From the NCBI GenBank assembly GCA_019510185.1, contig JAEKKV010000018.1, forward strand, positions 44,582-108,581: DNA of 64,000 bases. The letters run 5' to 3'. Below the pieces are notes generated by a model. That model was not told where the DNA came from. It did no database searches and saw only the letters and a program-made list of their open reading frames with translations. Source of the stretch: Verrucomicrobiota bacterium. Its GTDB lineage: Bacteria > Verrucomicrobiota > Verrucomicrobiia > Opitutales > Opitutaceae. Made by a program: the position numbers and the translations under genes. Shown piece after piece: positions 25,532 to 33,887 of the stretch (within the stretch, counting starts at the first letter, position 1; the number at the start of each line of letters is the position of its first letter).

Positions 25532-27961
25532 TCAGCTTTTGAGAAGCGAGGTGAGGTCGGCCAGGCTGAGCTTTGCGGTGGTCGCATCGCTGGCTTCGAA
25601 CACATCGGCGAGCAGCGCACGCTTGGTGTCCTGCAGATGGAGAACCTTTTCCTCCACGGTGCCGGTGCAGATGAGTTTGTAACTCGTCACCACGCGCGTC
25701 TGCCCGATGCGGTGGGCGCGGTCGGTGGCCTGCGCCTCGACCGCGGGATTCCACCACGGGTCGAAGTGCACCACGGTGTCGGCGCCGGTGAGGTTGAGGC
25801 CGGTGCCGCCGGCCTTGAGCGAGATGAGAAAAACCGGGATGTCCGGCGAGGCGTTGTAACGGTCGACCTCGGCCTGACGCTGCTTCTGGGGCGTCGCGCC
25901 ATCGAGATAGCAATAGGCGAGTTCCTGCTCGTCGAGTTCGGCGCGCAGGAGCGCGAGCAACGAGGTGAACTGCGAAAAGACGAGGAGGCGGTGACCGTCG
26001 TCCACGGCCTCGGCGAGGAGTTCGCGGAAGGTGTCGAGCTTGGCGGAGTGGTCGGCCGCGGAGGCGGGGGCGACGAGGCGCGGGTCGCAACAGATCTGAC
26101 GCAGGCGCAGCAGTTGCGTGAGGGTGGCCATGCGCACCGCGTTTTCGGACGCGCCGCCGGCGGTGAGGGCGTCGAGTTCCTGCTCGGATTTTTGCTGCCA
26201 CTCCCGGTACAGGGCGGCCTGGGCGGACGTGGGTTCGCAGTAGAGGACTTGCTCGATTTTTTCGGGTAGTTCCGGCGCGACGGCCTTTTTGGTGCGGCGC
26301 AGGATGTACGGGGCGGTTTTGGCGCGCAGCCGGTCGTCGAACCACGTGCGCTCGTCGCCCCGTGTGCCGGCGGGGATTTTTTCGAGATAGCCGGGCATGA
26401 GCAGGTCGAAAAGCGCGCGGAGGTCGTCGAGGGAGTTTTCCACGGGCGTGCCGGTGAGGAGAAAACGGCTTTGGGCGCGAAGGGCGCGCAACGCCTGGGC
26501 GTTTTGCGTGCGGCGGTTTTTGATGTGCTGGGCTTCGTCGGCGATGAGGCAGGAAAGCTCGATGTCGGCGAAACGATCCCGGTCGCGGGCCAGCGTCCCG
26601 TAGGAGGTGATGATGAGATCGTGGGCGGAGGCGTCGGTCGCGGACGCGAGCCGGCCGGCGCCATGGTGCACGAAAACGCGAAGGCTGGGCGCGAAGCGCG
26701 CGGTCTCGCGCCGCCAGTTTTCCACGAGCGAGGCGGGGCAGACGACGAGGGCCGGGCGGCGGGTGGCCTCCGGTGCGACGCGCAGGGCGGACAACAACGA
26801 GATCGCCTGGAGTGTTTTGCCGAGGCCCATCTCGTCCGCGAGGATGCCGCCGAGTCCGTGCCGATGGAGATGCCAGAGCCACGCGACACCGATTTTTTGA
26901 TACGGCCGCAGCAGCGCGGTCAATGCGGGCGGCAGCGGCGCGGGGGCGAGGGTGGAGAGGTTGCGCAGCGCTTCGCTGCGGGCGCGCCAGCTTTCGGGCG
27001 GCTGATAATGCGGCGCGAGTTCGTCGATCAGTTCCTGGACCTCGGCCACGCGGGAGGCGGCGATGCGCCAGGTACGGCGGGCGGAGGAGGGGGCGGTGGC
27101 GCTGCCGGCGAGGGCGCGCTGCGCGGTGGTGAGGCGGGCGATCTTTTCCGGCGGGAGCAGGTAGACGCGTCCGTTGTCCTCGACATAGCCGCGATTGGTC
27201 GCGAGCGCCGTGCGGAGCTGGTCCTCGGGCACGCGACCGGCCTGGAGCCCGAGGGTGAGGGTGAACTCGCCGCCGGTCTCGGCGATCTCGCATTGCACGT
27301 CGGCTTCGGCGAGCTTCGCGGTGTTTTTCTCGAAATTGTCGGTGAAGTCGGCGTGAAACTCATCGCGCAGGGCGGAGAGATGCGTGGCGAGGAAGTTAAG
27401 CACCTTGTGCCGGTCGCGCAGCCACCACTTGCGCGTGGTCGCGTCGAGCGAGAAGCCGTGGGTTTTCACCAGATCGAGCGCGGTCGCGTAGCCGGAGTGT
27501 TCGCGCGAGGGCAGGCTGATGGCGAGGAAATGCTCGCTGCCGTCGATCGTAAGCGGCGTGGCCGGGGCGGAAGGCCGGGAGCCGGGCGAGGAGAATCGGG
27601 AATTGACGGCGGGTTTGGCCGGCCGGCTTTCGATTTTGGGTTCGGGGCTTTTGGCTTCGTCCAAGTATTCGCTCACACCGCGCAAGCGCGGGCCGATCCA
27701 GAGCAGGGCGTTTTGCGGAGCGGCGCCCCAGGCGAACACCGGCTGACCTTTGAGCGCGCCGATGAGTTCGCGCAATTGGGCGCGATTGAGCTGGATGAAA
27801 GGCGGAGGCGCCTCCGCTCCGCCGCACCAGCGTTGAAGCAGGGCGAGCGCAGGGAGCACTTCGGGCGTCGGCGGACGCGCGAGGTCGAGTTCCACCTTGA
27901 TGGCGATCGCATCGCGGGGCGCGGCGGCGGCAAGGTTGGGAGGAAGCAGAAGGCGCAGCAT
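25532..27961 (-). CDS. SNF2-family DEAD-like helicase/ATPase
   Basis: A 809-residue (from ATG 27961) SWI2/SNF2 ATPase. The C-terminal two thirds hold the helicase core: motif I GLGKTLQAISL with the preceding GILADEM, motif II DEAQHIKN, motif III LLTGTPVENS, motif IV LLVFSQFTSLL, motif V KAGGTGLNLT and motif VI ATDRAHRIGQ. The N-terminal third matches the bacterial SNF2 accessory region. The frame is open upstream to 28258, including FWLPPCEARAQFGAPV and CPFCG, so the true start may be 5' of 27961, but an extension past 28117 would overlap the divergent sigma gene. Role: DNA or chromatin-like remodelling during repair or transcription; target unknown. Confidence 0.9.
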   Translation of the reverse strand: MLRLLLPPNLAAAAPRDAIAIKVELDLARPPTPEVLPALALLQRWCGGAEAPPPFIQLNRAQLRELIGALKGQPVFAWGAAPQNALLWIGPRLRGVSEYLDEAKSPEPKIESRPAKPAVNSRFSSPGSRPSAPATPLTIDGSEHFLAISLPSREHSGYATALDLVKTHGFSLDATTRKWWLRDRHKVLNFLATHLSALRDEFHADFTDNFEKNTAKLAEADVQCEIAETGGEFTLTLGLQAGRVPEDQLRTALATNRGYVEDNGRVYLLPPEKIARLTTAQRALAGSATAPSSARRTWRIAASRVAEVQELIDELAPHYQPPESWRARSEALRNLSTLAPAPLPPALTALLRPYQKIGVAWLWHLHRHGLGGILADEMGLGKTLQAISLLSALRVAPEATRRPALVVCPASLVENWRRETARFAPSLRVFVHHGAGRLASATDASAHDLIITSYGTLARDRDRFADIELSCLIADEAQHIKNRRTQNAQALRALRAQSRFLLTGTPVENSLDDLRALFDLLMPGYLEKIPAGTRGDERTWFDDRLRAKTAPYILRRTKKAVAPELPEKIEQVLYCEPTSAQAALYREWQQKSEQELDALTAGGASENAVRMATLTQLLRLRQICCDPRLVAPASAADHSAKLDTFRELLAEAVDDGHRLLVFSQFTSLLALLRAELDEQELAYCYLDGATPQKQRQAEVDRYNASPDIPVFLISLKAGGTGLNLTGADTVVHFDPWWNPAVEAQATDRAHRIGQTRVVTSYKLICTGTVEEKVLHLQDTKRALLADVFEASDATTAKLSLADLTSLLKS

Positions 27962-28117
27962 GACAGGCGCGCCAAACTGGGCGCGGGCTTCACAGGGCGG
28001 AAGCCAAAACTTCAGCGTCGGCTCGCGGCCCTTGGTCTTGCGCTGATTAACGTCGCCGCAGAACGGACATTGTGTGAAAACCGGGAATAAACCCCGCCGC
28101 CGCGGCTCTGATTTACG

Positions 28118-28660
28118 ATGGGAGACGATGCCTTCACTCAACTGGTCGATGCTCATTACACGTCGCTTTACCGCTTCGCGTTGAGCTTGGCGCGCAACAG
28201 CGCCGACGCCTGCGATCTCACGCAGCAGACCTTTTATGTGTGGGCGACGAAGGGGCACGCGCTGCGCGACGGCTCGAAGGCGAAAACTTGGCTGTTCACG
28301 ACGTTGTACCGCGAATTTTTGCGCAGCCGCCGGCGCGGTTCCCGCGTTTCCGCGCTGGCCGACCTGCCTCCGGGTGCGGAGGATCCGCCAGCGGCCGAGG
28401 TCGATCTCGCCATCCGTCTCGATGCCCAGCAGGTGGTCGAGGCGTTGCAGGAGGTGGACGAGGCTTTCCGGGCTCCGCTCACGCTTTTTTATCTGGAGGA
28501 TCTCCCGTATCAGGAAATCGCCGGGCTGCTTGAGGTGCCCATCGGCACGGTGATGTCGCGCCTGTCGCGCGGCAAAGCCCAGCTTCGCACCGCGCTGGCC
28601 CGAAGGGAGGCCGGCGAGAAGATCATTCCCTTCCCGCTTGCGCAGAGGAAAATGTCATGA
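28118..28660 (+). CDS. ECF-type RNA polymerase sigma factor
   Basis: A 180-residue group IV sigma factor with only regions 2 and 4. Region 2 covers about residues 5-75 (YTSLYRFALSLARNSADACD, then LTQQTFYVW), and region 4 about 115-165, with the helix-turn-helix LPYQEIAGLLEVPIGTVMSR. It directs polymerase to its own set of promoters when released from an anti-sigma factor. The following gene overlaps it by 4 bases (ATGA) and encodes a probable anti-sigma membrane protein. The promoter it recognises was not identified. Confidence 0.92.
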   Translation: MGDDAFTQLVDAHYTSLYRFALSLARNSADACDLTQQTFYVWATKGHALRDGSKAKTWLFTTLYREFLRSRRRGSRVSALADLPPGAEDPPAAEVDLAIRLDAQQVVEALQEVDEAFRAPLTLFYLEDLPYQEIAGLLEVPIGTVMSRLSRGKAQLRTALARREAGEKIIPFPLAQRKMS

Positions 28661-29379
28661 ACACCACCGAGGCCAAATTCATCCTTCAAGCCTGCCGTCC
28701 CGACGGACGGGACGCCACGGATCCTCGTTTCGCGGAGGCCCTTGAACACGCCCGGCAGGATCCGGCGCTGGCCGAATGGCTGGCGCGCGAACAGGCGTTC
28801 GACGCGGCGATCGCGGCCAAATTGAGCGAGCTTCAGCCTCCCGCGGAATTGCGCGCAGCCATTCTGGCCGGCGCCCGCATGAGCCGCCCGGCGCCTTGGT
28901 GGCGGGAACCGCGCCTGATGGCGCTGGCGGCGTCCATCGCGCTTGTGCTGGGGCTGATCGCCGCATGGCCGAGGTTGCGGCCCGTCTCCAACGGCGAGCA
29001 ACTCGCCCTCGGCGCGATGGCGGAAATGAGTTCGCCGGCGCATCAGCCGATTGTCGTCGGCGGACGCGGGGCGTTGCACGCGTTGCTGGCCGGTTCGTCC
29101 ACCCGGCTGGCGGACGGCCTCCCGCTGGATTTCGCGCAGCTCAAGGCCGATGGCTGCCGTTCGTTGACCATCGCCGGACGCGAGGTGCTCGAGGTGTGCT
29201 TCCAGCGCGGAGGCGGCGAGTTTCACCTGTACGTGGCGCATGCCGGCGATTTTCCGGTGGGCGGCGCGCCGGTTTTTCGCGAACAGGGAACGCTGGCCTC
29301 GGTTTCTTGGCGTGATCGTCAGCACTCCTATGTGCTCGTGACGGAAGGCAGCACGGAAACATTGCGCGGAATATTTTGA
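28657..29379 (+). CDS. Probable membrane-bound anti-sigma factor
   Basis: A 240-residue protein coupled to the sigma factor by a 4-base ATGA overlap. A cytoplasmic N-terminal stretch of ~85 residues is followed by one membrane helix at about 85-105 (LMALAASIALVLGLIAAWP) and a ~135-residue outer domain. The arrangement is that of a transmembrane anti-sigma factor, but I see no HxxxCxxC zinc motif, so the assignment rests mainly on gene order and topology. The outer domain is unknown and could be the sensor. Confidence 0.65.
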   Translation: MNTTEAKFILQACRPDGRDATDPRFAEALEHARQDPALAEWLAREQAFDAAIAAKLSELQPPAELRAAILAGARMSRPAPWWREPRLMALAASIALVLGLIAAWPRLRPVSNGEQLALGAMAEMSSPAHQPIVVGGRGALHALLAGSSTRLADGLPLDFAQLKADGCRSLTIAGREVLEVCFQRGGGEFHLYVAHAGDFPVGGAPVFREQGTLASVSWRDRQHSYVLVTEGSTETLRGIF

Positions 29380-29423
29380 TTCTCCGGGAATAACCCAACG
29401 GCGCTTCTGCTCTTACCGGCACC

Positions 29424-29834
29424 ATGTCCACTTATGCTTCTCTTCCTTGTTCGCTGCGTGTCGCCAGCTGGGCGGCCCGCCTGATCACGGTGACCATCCT
29501 GCTGCAGACCTTGTTCTTCAAATTCACCGGCGCACCCGAGTCGGTCTACATTTTCACCACGGTGGGGCAGGAGCCTTGGGGTCGCTACGGTTCCGGCGTG
29601 GTCGAGCTGATCGCCAGCATACTGCTGTTCGTGCCGGGATTGGCGGTAGTCGGCGCGTTGCTGGCGCTTGGCACCATGAGCGGCGCGATTTTTTTCCATC
29701 TCACGAAGCTGGGAATCGCAGTCCAAGGCGACGGCGGGCTGCTCTTCGGCCTCGCGCTTGTCGTCTGGGCATGCAGCGCGTTCGTCCTTTGCCTGCACCG
29801 CCGGGATCTGCCGGTGATCGGCGCCAAGCTTTAA
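29424..29834 (+). CDS. DoxX-like small membrane protein
   Basis: A 136-residue protein with four predicted membrane helices. The pattern TLFFKFTGAPESVYIF in the first helix and loop and the overall size fit the DoxX/DoxD-like family, small quinone-pathway or redox-related membrane proteins of poorly known role. It begins 44 bases after the probable anti-sigma gene and is followed 3 bases later by the YHS gene. This placement suggests it belongs to the sigma factor's target or operon. Confidence 0.8.
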   Translation: MSTYASLPCSLRVASWAARLITVTILLQTLFFKFTGAPESVYIFTTVGQEPWGRYGSGVVELIASILLFVPGLAVVGALLALGTMSGAIFFHLTKLGIAVQGDGGLLFGLALVVWACSAFVLCLHRRDLPVIGAKL

Positions 29835-29837
29835 GCC

Positions 29838-30287
29838 ATGCACACGCTCCGACGTTTTTTCCTGTGCGCGTTTGTCCTGATGGCGGTCGTGTCCGTCGTC
29901 CGGGCGGAAAAGCCCGTCAACACCACCTTCACCGGCGTGGCGATCAAGGGTTACGATCCCGTGGCCTATTTCACCGATGCGAAACCGGTGAAGGGGGATT
30001 CCGATTTTTCCTTCAACTGGAATGGTGCCGAATGGCGTTTCGCGAGCGCGGCGCATCGGGATGCGTTCAAGGCGGACCCGGTTAAATACGCTCCGCAATA
30101 CGGCGGCTACTGCGCCTGGGCGGTGAGCCGTGGCTACACGGCGGGCATTGATCCCGAGGCGTGGAAGATCGTCAACGGACGGCTCTATTTGAATTACAGC
30201 CTGAAAGTGCAGGCGCAATGGTCCGCGGACATTCCCGGCAACATCGCCAAGGCCGAGGAAAACTGGCCTAAAATTTTGAAAAACTGA
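29838..30287 (+). CDS. Exported YHS-domain protein
   Basis: A 149-residue protein with a signal peptide (MHTLRRFFLCAFVLMAVVSVVRA) and one YHS domain. The core reads IKGYDPVAYFTDAKPVKG, followed by WRFASAAHRDAFKADP and YGGYCAWAVSRGY. YHS domains are small Cys-rich or metal-binding modules, and this exported subtype occurs beside redox proteins in many Gram-negative bacteria; some homologues carry selenocysteine, but here the site is an ordinary Cys. The gene begins 3 bases after the DoxX-like gene and precedes the DinB-like gene by 6 bases. Confidence 0.9.
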   Translation: MHTLRRFFLCAFVLMAVVSVVRAEKPVNTTFTGVAIKGYDPVAYFTDAKPVKGDSDFSFNWNGAEWRFASAAHRDAFKADPVKYAPQYGGYCAWAVSRGYTAGIDPEAWKIVNGRLYLNYSLKVQAQWSADIPGNIAKAEENWPKILKN

Positions 30288-30293
30288 CCTGCC

Positions 30294-30824
30294 ATGATTG
30301 CACACAGTGTTCGCGACAATCTCGCCGCCATCGAACAAGGGCTCGATCTGCTGACCGACATCAGTCCCGCGCATTATGTCCAGCGGGCCCCGCTGTGCTT
30401 CAACAGCACGGCGGGCGGACACCTGCGTCATGTGATTGAACATTACCTGAGCTTTTTGCAGGGGCTGCAAACGGGAGAGGTGGATTACGAGGCGCGTTCG
30501 CGGGATCCGTTGATCGAGAGCGATCCCGACTACGCGGCCGGCCAGCTGGAGATCATCAAGCGGCGTCTCGCCGCCTTCGCCGAGGCCAATGCCGATCGTC
30601 CGCTGCGAGTGCGCGTGGAAACCGCCCCGTCCGGCGCGGTCGCGCCGTGGTCGGCCTCGACGGCGCTGCGCGAGCTAGAGTTTTTGCTCAGCCATACCGT
30701 GCATCACTATGCGCTGGTTGCGGTGGTCTGCCGGCTGGCCGGCCAGGCCGTGCCGCCGGATTTCGGCATGGCTCCCTCGACCTTGCGTTATCTTAAAACG
30801 CAGACGGCCGCATGTGCACGCTGA
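30294..30824 (+). CDS. DinB-superfamily protein
   Basis: A 176-residue four-helix-bundle protein of the DinB/YfiT metal-dependent type. The histidines expected to bind a metal are seen in STAGGHLRHVIEHYLSF and in the late helix FLLSHTVHHYALVAVV. Many members are thiol-dependent transferases or stress proteins, but this one cannot be assigned a reaction. Its last 13 bases overlap the NRDE gene in another frame, showing tight coupling in this long run. Confidence 0.75.
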   Translation: MIAHSVRDNLAAIEQGLDLLTDISPAHYVQRAPLCFNSTAGGHLRHVIEHYLSFLQGLQTGEVDYEARSRDPLIESDPDYAAGQLEIIKRRLAAFAEANADRPLRVRVETAPSGAVAPWSASTALRELEFLLSHTVHHYALVAVVCRLAGQAVPPDFGMAPSTLRYLKTQTAACAR

Positions 30825-31513
30825 CGTGGCGAGCCGTCCGCGAGGGCGGCTACGACTTGTTTTTCAATCGCGATGAGTTGCACGTGCGCGGTGCGGAGGA
30901 GCCGCCGCGTTTGGAGGAAATCGCCGGCCTGACCTTCGCCGCGCCGCGCGACCGCGATCATCAAGGTTCCTGGCTCATGCTCAACGCCCGCGGGCTCACG
31001 GTTGCATTGCTTAATTTTTATCCCGGCGGAAAAACCGGCCGCGGTCTCGAAAGCCGTGGCAGACTGCCGCTGGCCTGCGCCTCCTGCGCGAATGCGCAGG
31101 AAGTGTCGGCGGTGCTGCGCGCGCACCAGCTCACGAACTTTGCGCCGTTTCATCTCGTTGCCATCGAAGCGGGCGGCTCCGGATTATCTTGGCGCTGGGA
31201 TGGCGACGCGTTGCACGAAGCGCCGGCGCCGATGTTTCTCACCTCGTCGTCCTTTGCGCCGGAACGCGTCGAGGCGGCCAGAGCCGCGCGATTTGCCGAG
31301 CTCGGTGAGGTCACGGAGGAGGCTATGCGGGCGTTTCACCACTATCACGATTTTGATGCCGGGGCGGAGTCGGTTTGCATGCGTCGTCCCGACGCTTGTA
31401 CGCGAAGCGTGTGTCGCGTGCGGGTGCGTTCGGGTGAGGCGGGCGAGCTGGTCTATACGCCGCTCGTGTGGCCGGAAGGCGCGCCGGGCGCGGCGACAAC
31501 ATTGCGCGTATGA
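30812..31513 (+). CDS. NRDE-family protein
   Basis: A 233-residue protein of the NRDE (TANGO2-like) family, named for the motif near its start, here FFNRDE at about residues 18-23 after MCTLTWRA. The opening Met-Cys is typical; in Ntn-fold relatives a residue-2 cysteine serves as a nucleophile, so Cys2 could be catalytic. Bacterial function is unknown. It overlaps the DinB gene by 13 bases and the next gene by 4 (ATGA). Confidence 0.85.
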   Translation: MCTLTWRAVREGGYDLFFNRDELHVRGAEEPPRLEEIAGLTFAAPRDRDHQGSWLMLNARGLTVALLNFYPGGKTGRGLESRGRLPLACASCANAQEVSAVLRAHQLTNFAPFHLVAIEAGGSGLSWRWDGDALHEAPAPMFLTSSSFAPERVEAARAARFAELGEVTEEAMRAFHHYHDFDAGAESVCMRRPDACTRSVCRVRVRSGEAGELVYTPLVWPEGAPGAATTLRV

Positions 31514-33114
31514 ACGGGCTGTGGATCGAAGAAATTTTGCGGACCGGAAACGTGCCGCTCGTGCTGGCGGGACTCGCGTTCGCCACGCTGGTGAGCGAGG
31601 ACCTCGCCTGCGTGAGCGGCGGCGTCTTGGTGGCGGCGGGAAAACTGGCGTTCTGGCCGGTGGCGCTGGCCTGTTTCACGGGGATTTTCACCGGCGACCT
31701 GCTGCTGGTGGCGGCGGGGTGGTGGGGCGGCCGTCGGGCGCTGACGGTCTGGCCGTTGCGTTCCTGGGTGTCGTCTGGCGCGGTGGACCGGGCCGGACGT
31801 TGGTTTGCGCAGCGGGGCGGGCCTTTGATTTTAACCAGCCGTTTTCTGCCCGGGACACGTCTGCCGGTCTATGTGGCGGCGGGGGTGTTGCGCGTGCCGT
31901 TGGGCCGATTCATCCCGTGGTTCGTGCTGGCCTGCGCATTATGGACGCCGTTGCTGGTGGGCGTGGCCGTGTTTGCGGGCGGCGCGACGCTGGGCTGGCT
32001 CGAAAAAGGAGGCGAAGTTGGCGTGGGATTGCTCGCGGGAGGAGTGATGGCGTGGACATTGATTCGGCTCGCGCTCGGGGCCTCCACGTGGCGCGGACGG
32101 CGTTTGTGGTTATCGCGCTGGCGCCGGCTGACGCGTTGGGAATTCTGGCCGATGTGGGCGGTTTATCCGCCCGTGGTGATTTATGGAATTTGGCTCGGAC
32201 TCAAGCATCGCGGTTTCACGGTGTTCACGGCGGTCAACCCGGGCATCGGCGCGGGTGGCGGACTGGTGGGCGAATCGAAAAGCGAAATCCTGTCCGGGCT
32301 GGCCGGCGCGGGAGAAACCGTGGCCGCCTGGGTGCCGGTGCCACCCGGTACGGAGGTTGCGCGCCAGGAAATCGTGAAGCGCTTTGCGGACGCGCACGGT
32401 TATCCGCTCGTGCTCAAGCCCGATGTCGGTGAGCGGGGCGCCGGCGTGGTCATCGTGCGCGACGAGGCGGCGGCGAACGCGGCACTGACGGACGCGCCGG
32501 AGACGCTGATCGCGCAAGCCTATGTGCCCGGTGTTGAGTATGGGGTTTTTTATTACCGCCATCCCCGGGCGGCTTCCGGGCAGATTCTGGCGATCACCGA
32601 CAAGCGCATGCCGGAGCTGACGGGAGACGGCCGTCGCACTTGGGAGGAACTGATCCTGGCCGACGCCCGGGCGGTGTGCATGGCCGGTTTTTTTCTTAAA
32701 AAATTCAGCGCGCGACTCGACGAGGTGCCGGCCGCGGGCGAGAGGCTGGCGCTGACGGAACTTGGTACGCATTGCCGCGGAGCGTTGTTTTTGGACGGCG
32801 CGCATCTCCTCACGCCGGAACTGCATGCGGCGGTGGACCGGATGAGCCGCGCGTTCGTTGGATTTTATTTCGGCCGCTACGACGTGCGGGCGACATCCGA
32901 AGCGGCTTTCCGCGCGGGCAATTTCAAGGTGATCGAGCTTAACGGACTGACGTCGGAGGCGACCAGCATCTATGATCCGCGGCATTCTGTCTGGTTCGGC
33001 TGGCGGATGCTGATGCGGCAATGGCGGCTGGCTTTTGAGATCGGCGCAGCCAACCGCGAACGGGGCGTACGCGTGCTTGCAGTGCGCGAGATTTGGTCCT
33101 TGTTGAACGGCTGA
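31510..33114 (+). CDS. DedA/VTT membrane domain fused to ATP-grasp ligase domain
   Basis: A 534-residue two-part protein. Residues ~15-190 form a DedA/VTT (SNARE-associated Golgi) domain with the FTGIFTGDLLLVAAGWWGGR helix and the conserved FLPGTRLPVYVAAG loop; DedA proteins move phospholipids or undecaprenyl phosphate across membranes. A further hydrophobic segment near 215-235 is followed by an ATP-grasp domain (~270-500): LVLKPDVGERGAGVVIV (Lys of the grasp from ~297), AQAYVPGVEYGVF, and the metal ligands RYDVRA and KVIELNG near 460-475. It is coupled by ATGA to the NRDE gene and lies 18 bases before olsB. The ligated substrates are unknown; the neighbourhood points to a lipid head group or amino acid. 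Confidence 0.85.
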   Translation: MNGLWIEEILRTGNVPLVLAGLAFATLVSEDLACVSGGVLVAAGKLAFWPVALACFTGIFTGDLLLVAAGWWGGRRALTVWPLRSWVSSGAVDRAGRWFAQRGGPLILTSRFLPGTRLPVYVAAGVLRVPLGRFIPWFVLACALWTPLLVGVAVFAGGATLGWLEKGGEVGVGLLAGGVMAWTLIRLALGASTWRGRRLWLSRWRRLTRWEFWPMWAVYPPVVIYGIWLGLKHRGFTVFTAVNPGIGAGGGLVGESKSEILSGLAGAGETVAAWVPVPPGTEVARQEIVKRFADAHGYPLVLKPDVGERGAGVVIVRDEAAANAALTDAPETLIAQAYVPGVEYGVFYYRHPRAASGQILAITDKRMPELTGDGRRTWEELILADARAVCMAGFFLKKFSARLDEVPAAGERLALTELGTHCRGALFLDGAHLLTPELHAAVDRMSRAFVGFYFGRYDVRATSEAAFRAGNFKVIELNGLTSEATSIYDPRHSVWFGWRMLMRQWRLAFEIGAANRERGVRVLAVREIWSLLNG

Positions 33115-33132
33115 AAAATCGAGCCCTTGCCC

Positions 33133-33876
33133 ATGAGTCCGGTTCACGAACCCCTGGCGGAGACAGAACGCTATATCCTGCATCTCGCCGCCGACGCCGG
33201 CCAGGTTGAGGCTGCGCAACGGCTGCGCTTCGAGGTGTTTAATTTGGAACTGGGCGAGGGCCTGGCGACCTCCGCGGCTGCCGGCCTCGACGTGGATGCG
33301 TTCGACGCGGTTTGCCAGCACCTGCTCGTGACGGAAGCGGATTCCGGCACGGTCGTCGGCACCTACCGGATGCAGACGGGGACAAACGCGGCGGCGAAGA
33401 TCGGTTACTACAGCGCCCGTGAATTCGACTTCACCCCTTTCGAGCCGGCGCGCGCGGAAATTTTGGAACTGGGTCGCGCTTGCGTGACGAGCGCGCATCG
33501 CAACCAAAGCGTGCTCGGCTTGCTGTGGAAGGGCGTGGCCCGTTATGCGCAGACACAGAAGGCGCGTTATTTGATCGGGTGCAGTTCGCTCACTTCCCAG
33601 GATCCGGCCCACGGGTTGGCGGCGTATGCGCAGCTCACGGAGCGGCATCTCGCGGCGCCGGCGTGGCGCACGCGGCCGTTGTCCGGCTGGGAATGCCGGG
33701 CGGAGCCGTCCGCCGGGCCGGTGCCGATTCCGCGATTGATGTCCGCCTACCTGGCCGTTGGCGCGAAAATCTGCGGCGAGCCCGCGCTCGACCGGGAGTT
33801 TGGCACCATCGATTTCCTGACGTGGATGGATTTGCAAACGATGCCGCCGCGGGTGGCGCGCAAGTTTTTCGGCTGA
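33133..33876 (+). CDS. OlsB-like N-acyltransferase
   Basis: A 247-residue member of the OlsB-type GNAT family (hemolysin-like acyltransferases). AQRLRFEVFNLELGEG near residue 25 and the central YYSAREFDFTPFEP followed by ILELGRACVTSAHRN are typical. OlsB joins a 3-hydroxyacyl chain from ACP to the alpha-amino group of ornithine to give lyso-ornithine lipid. The next gene encodes the O-acyltransferase that would finish the lipid, which strongly supports this role, although related enzymes can use glycine or glutamine. A TTG at 33127 could add two residues. Confidence 0.8.
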   Translation: MSPVHEPLAETERYILHLAADAGQVEAAQRLRFEVFNLELGEGLATSAAAGLDVDAFDAVCQHLLVTEADSGTVVGTYRMQTGTNAAAKIGYYSAREFDFTPFEPARAEILELGRACVTSAHRNQSVLGLLWKGVARYAQTQKARYLIGCSSLTSQDPAHGLAAYAQLTERHLAAPAWRTRPLSGWECRAEPSAGPVPIPRLMSAYLAVGAKICGEPALDREFGTIDFLTWMDLQTMPPRVARKFFG

Positions 33877-33887
33877 GGCACGCGTGC

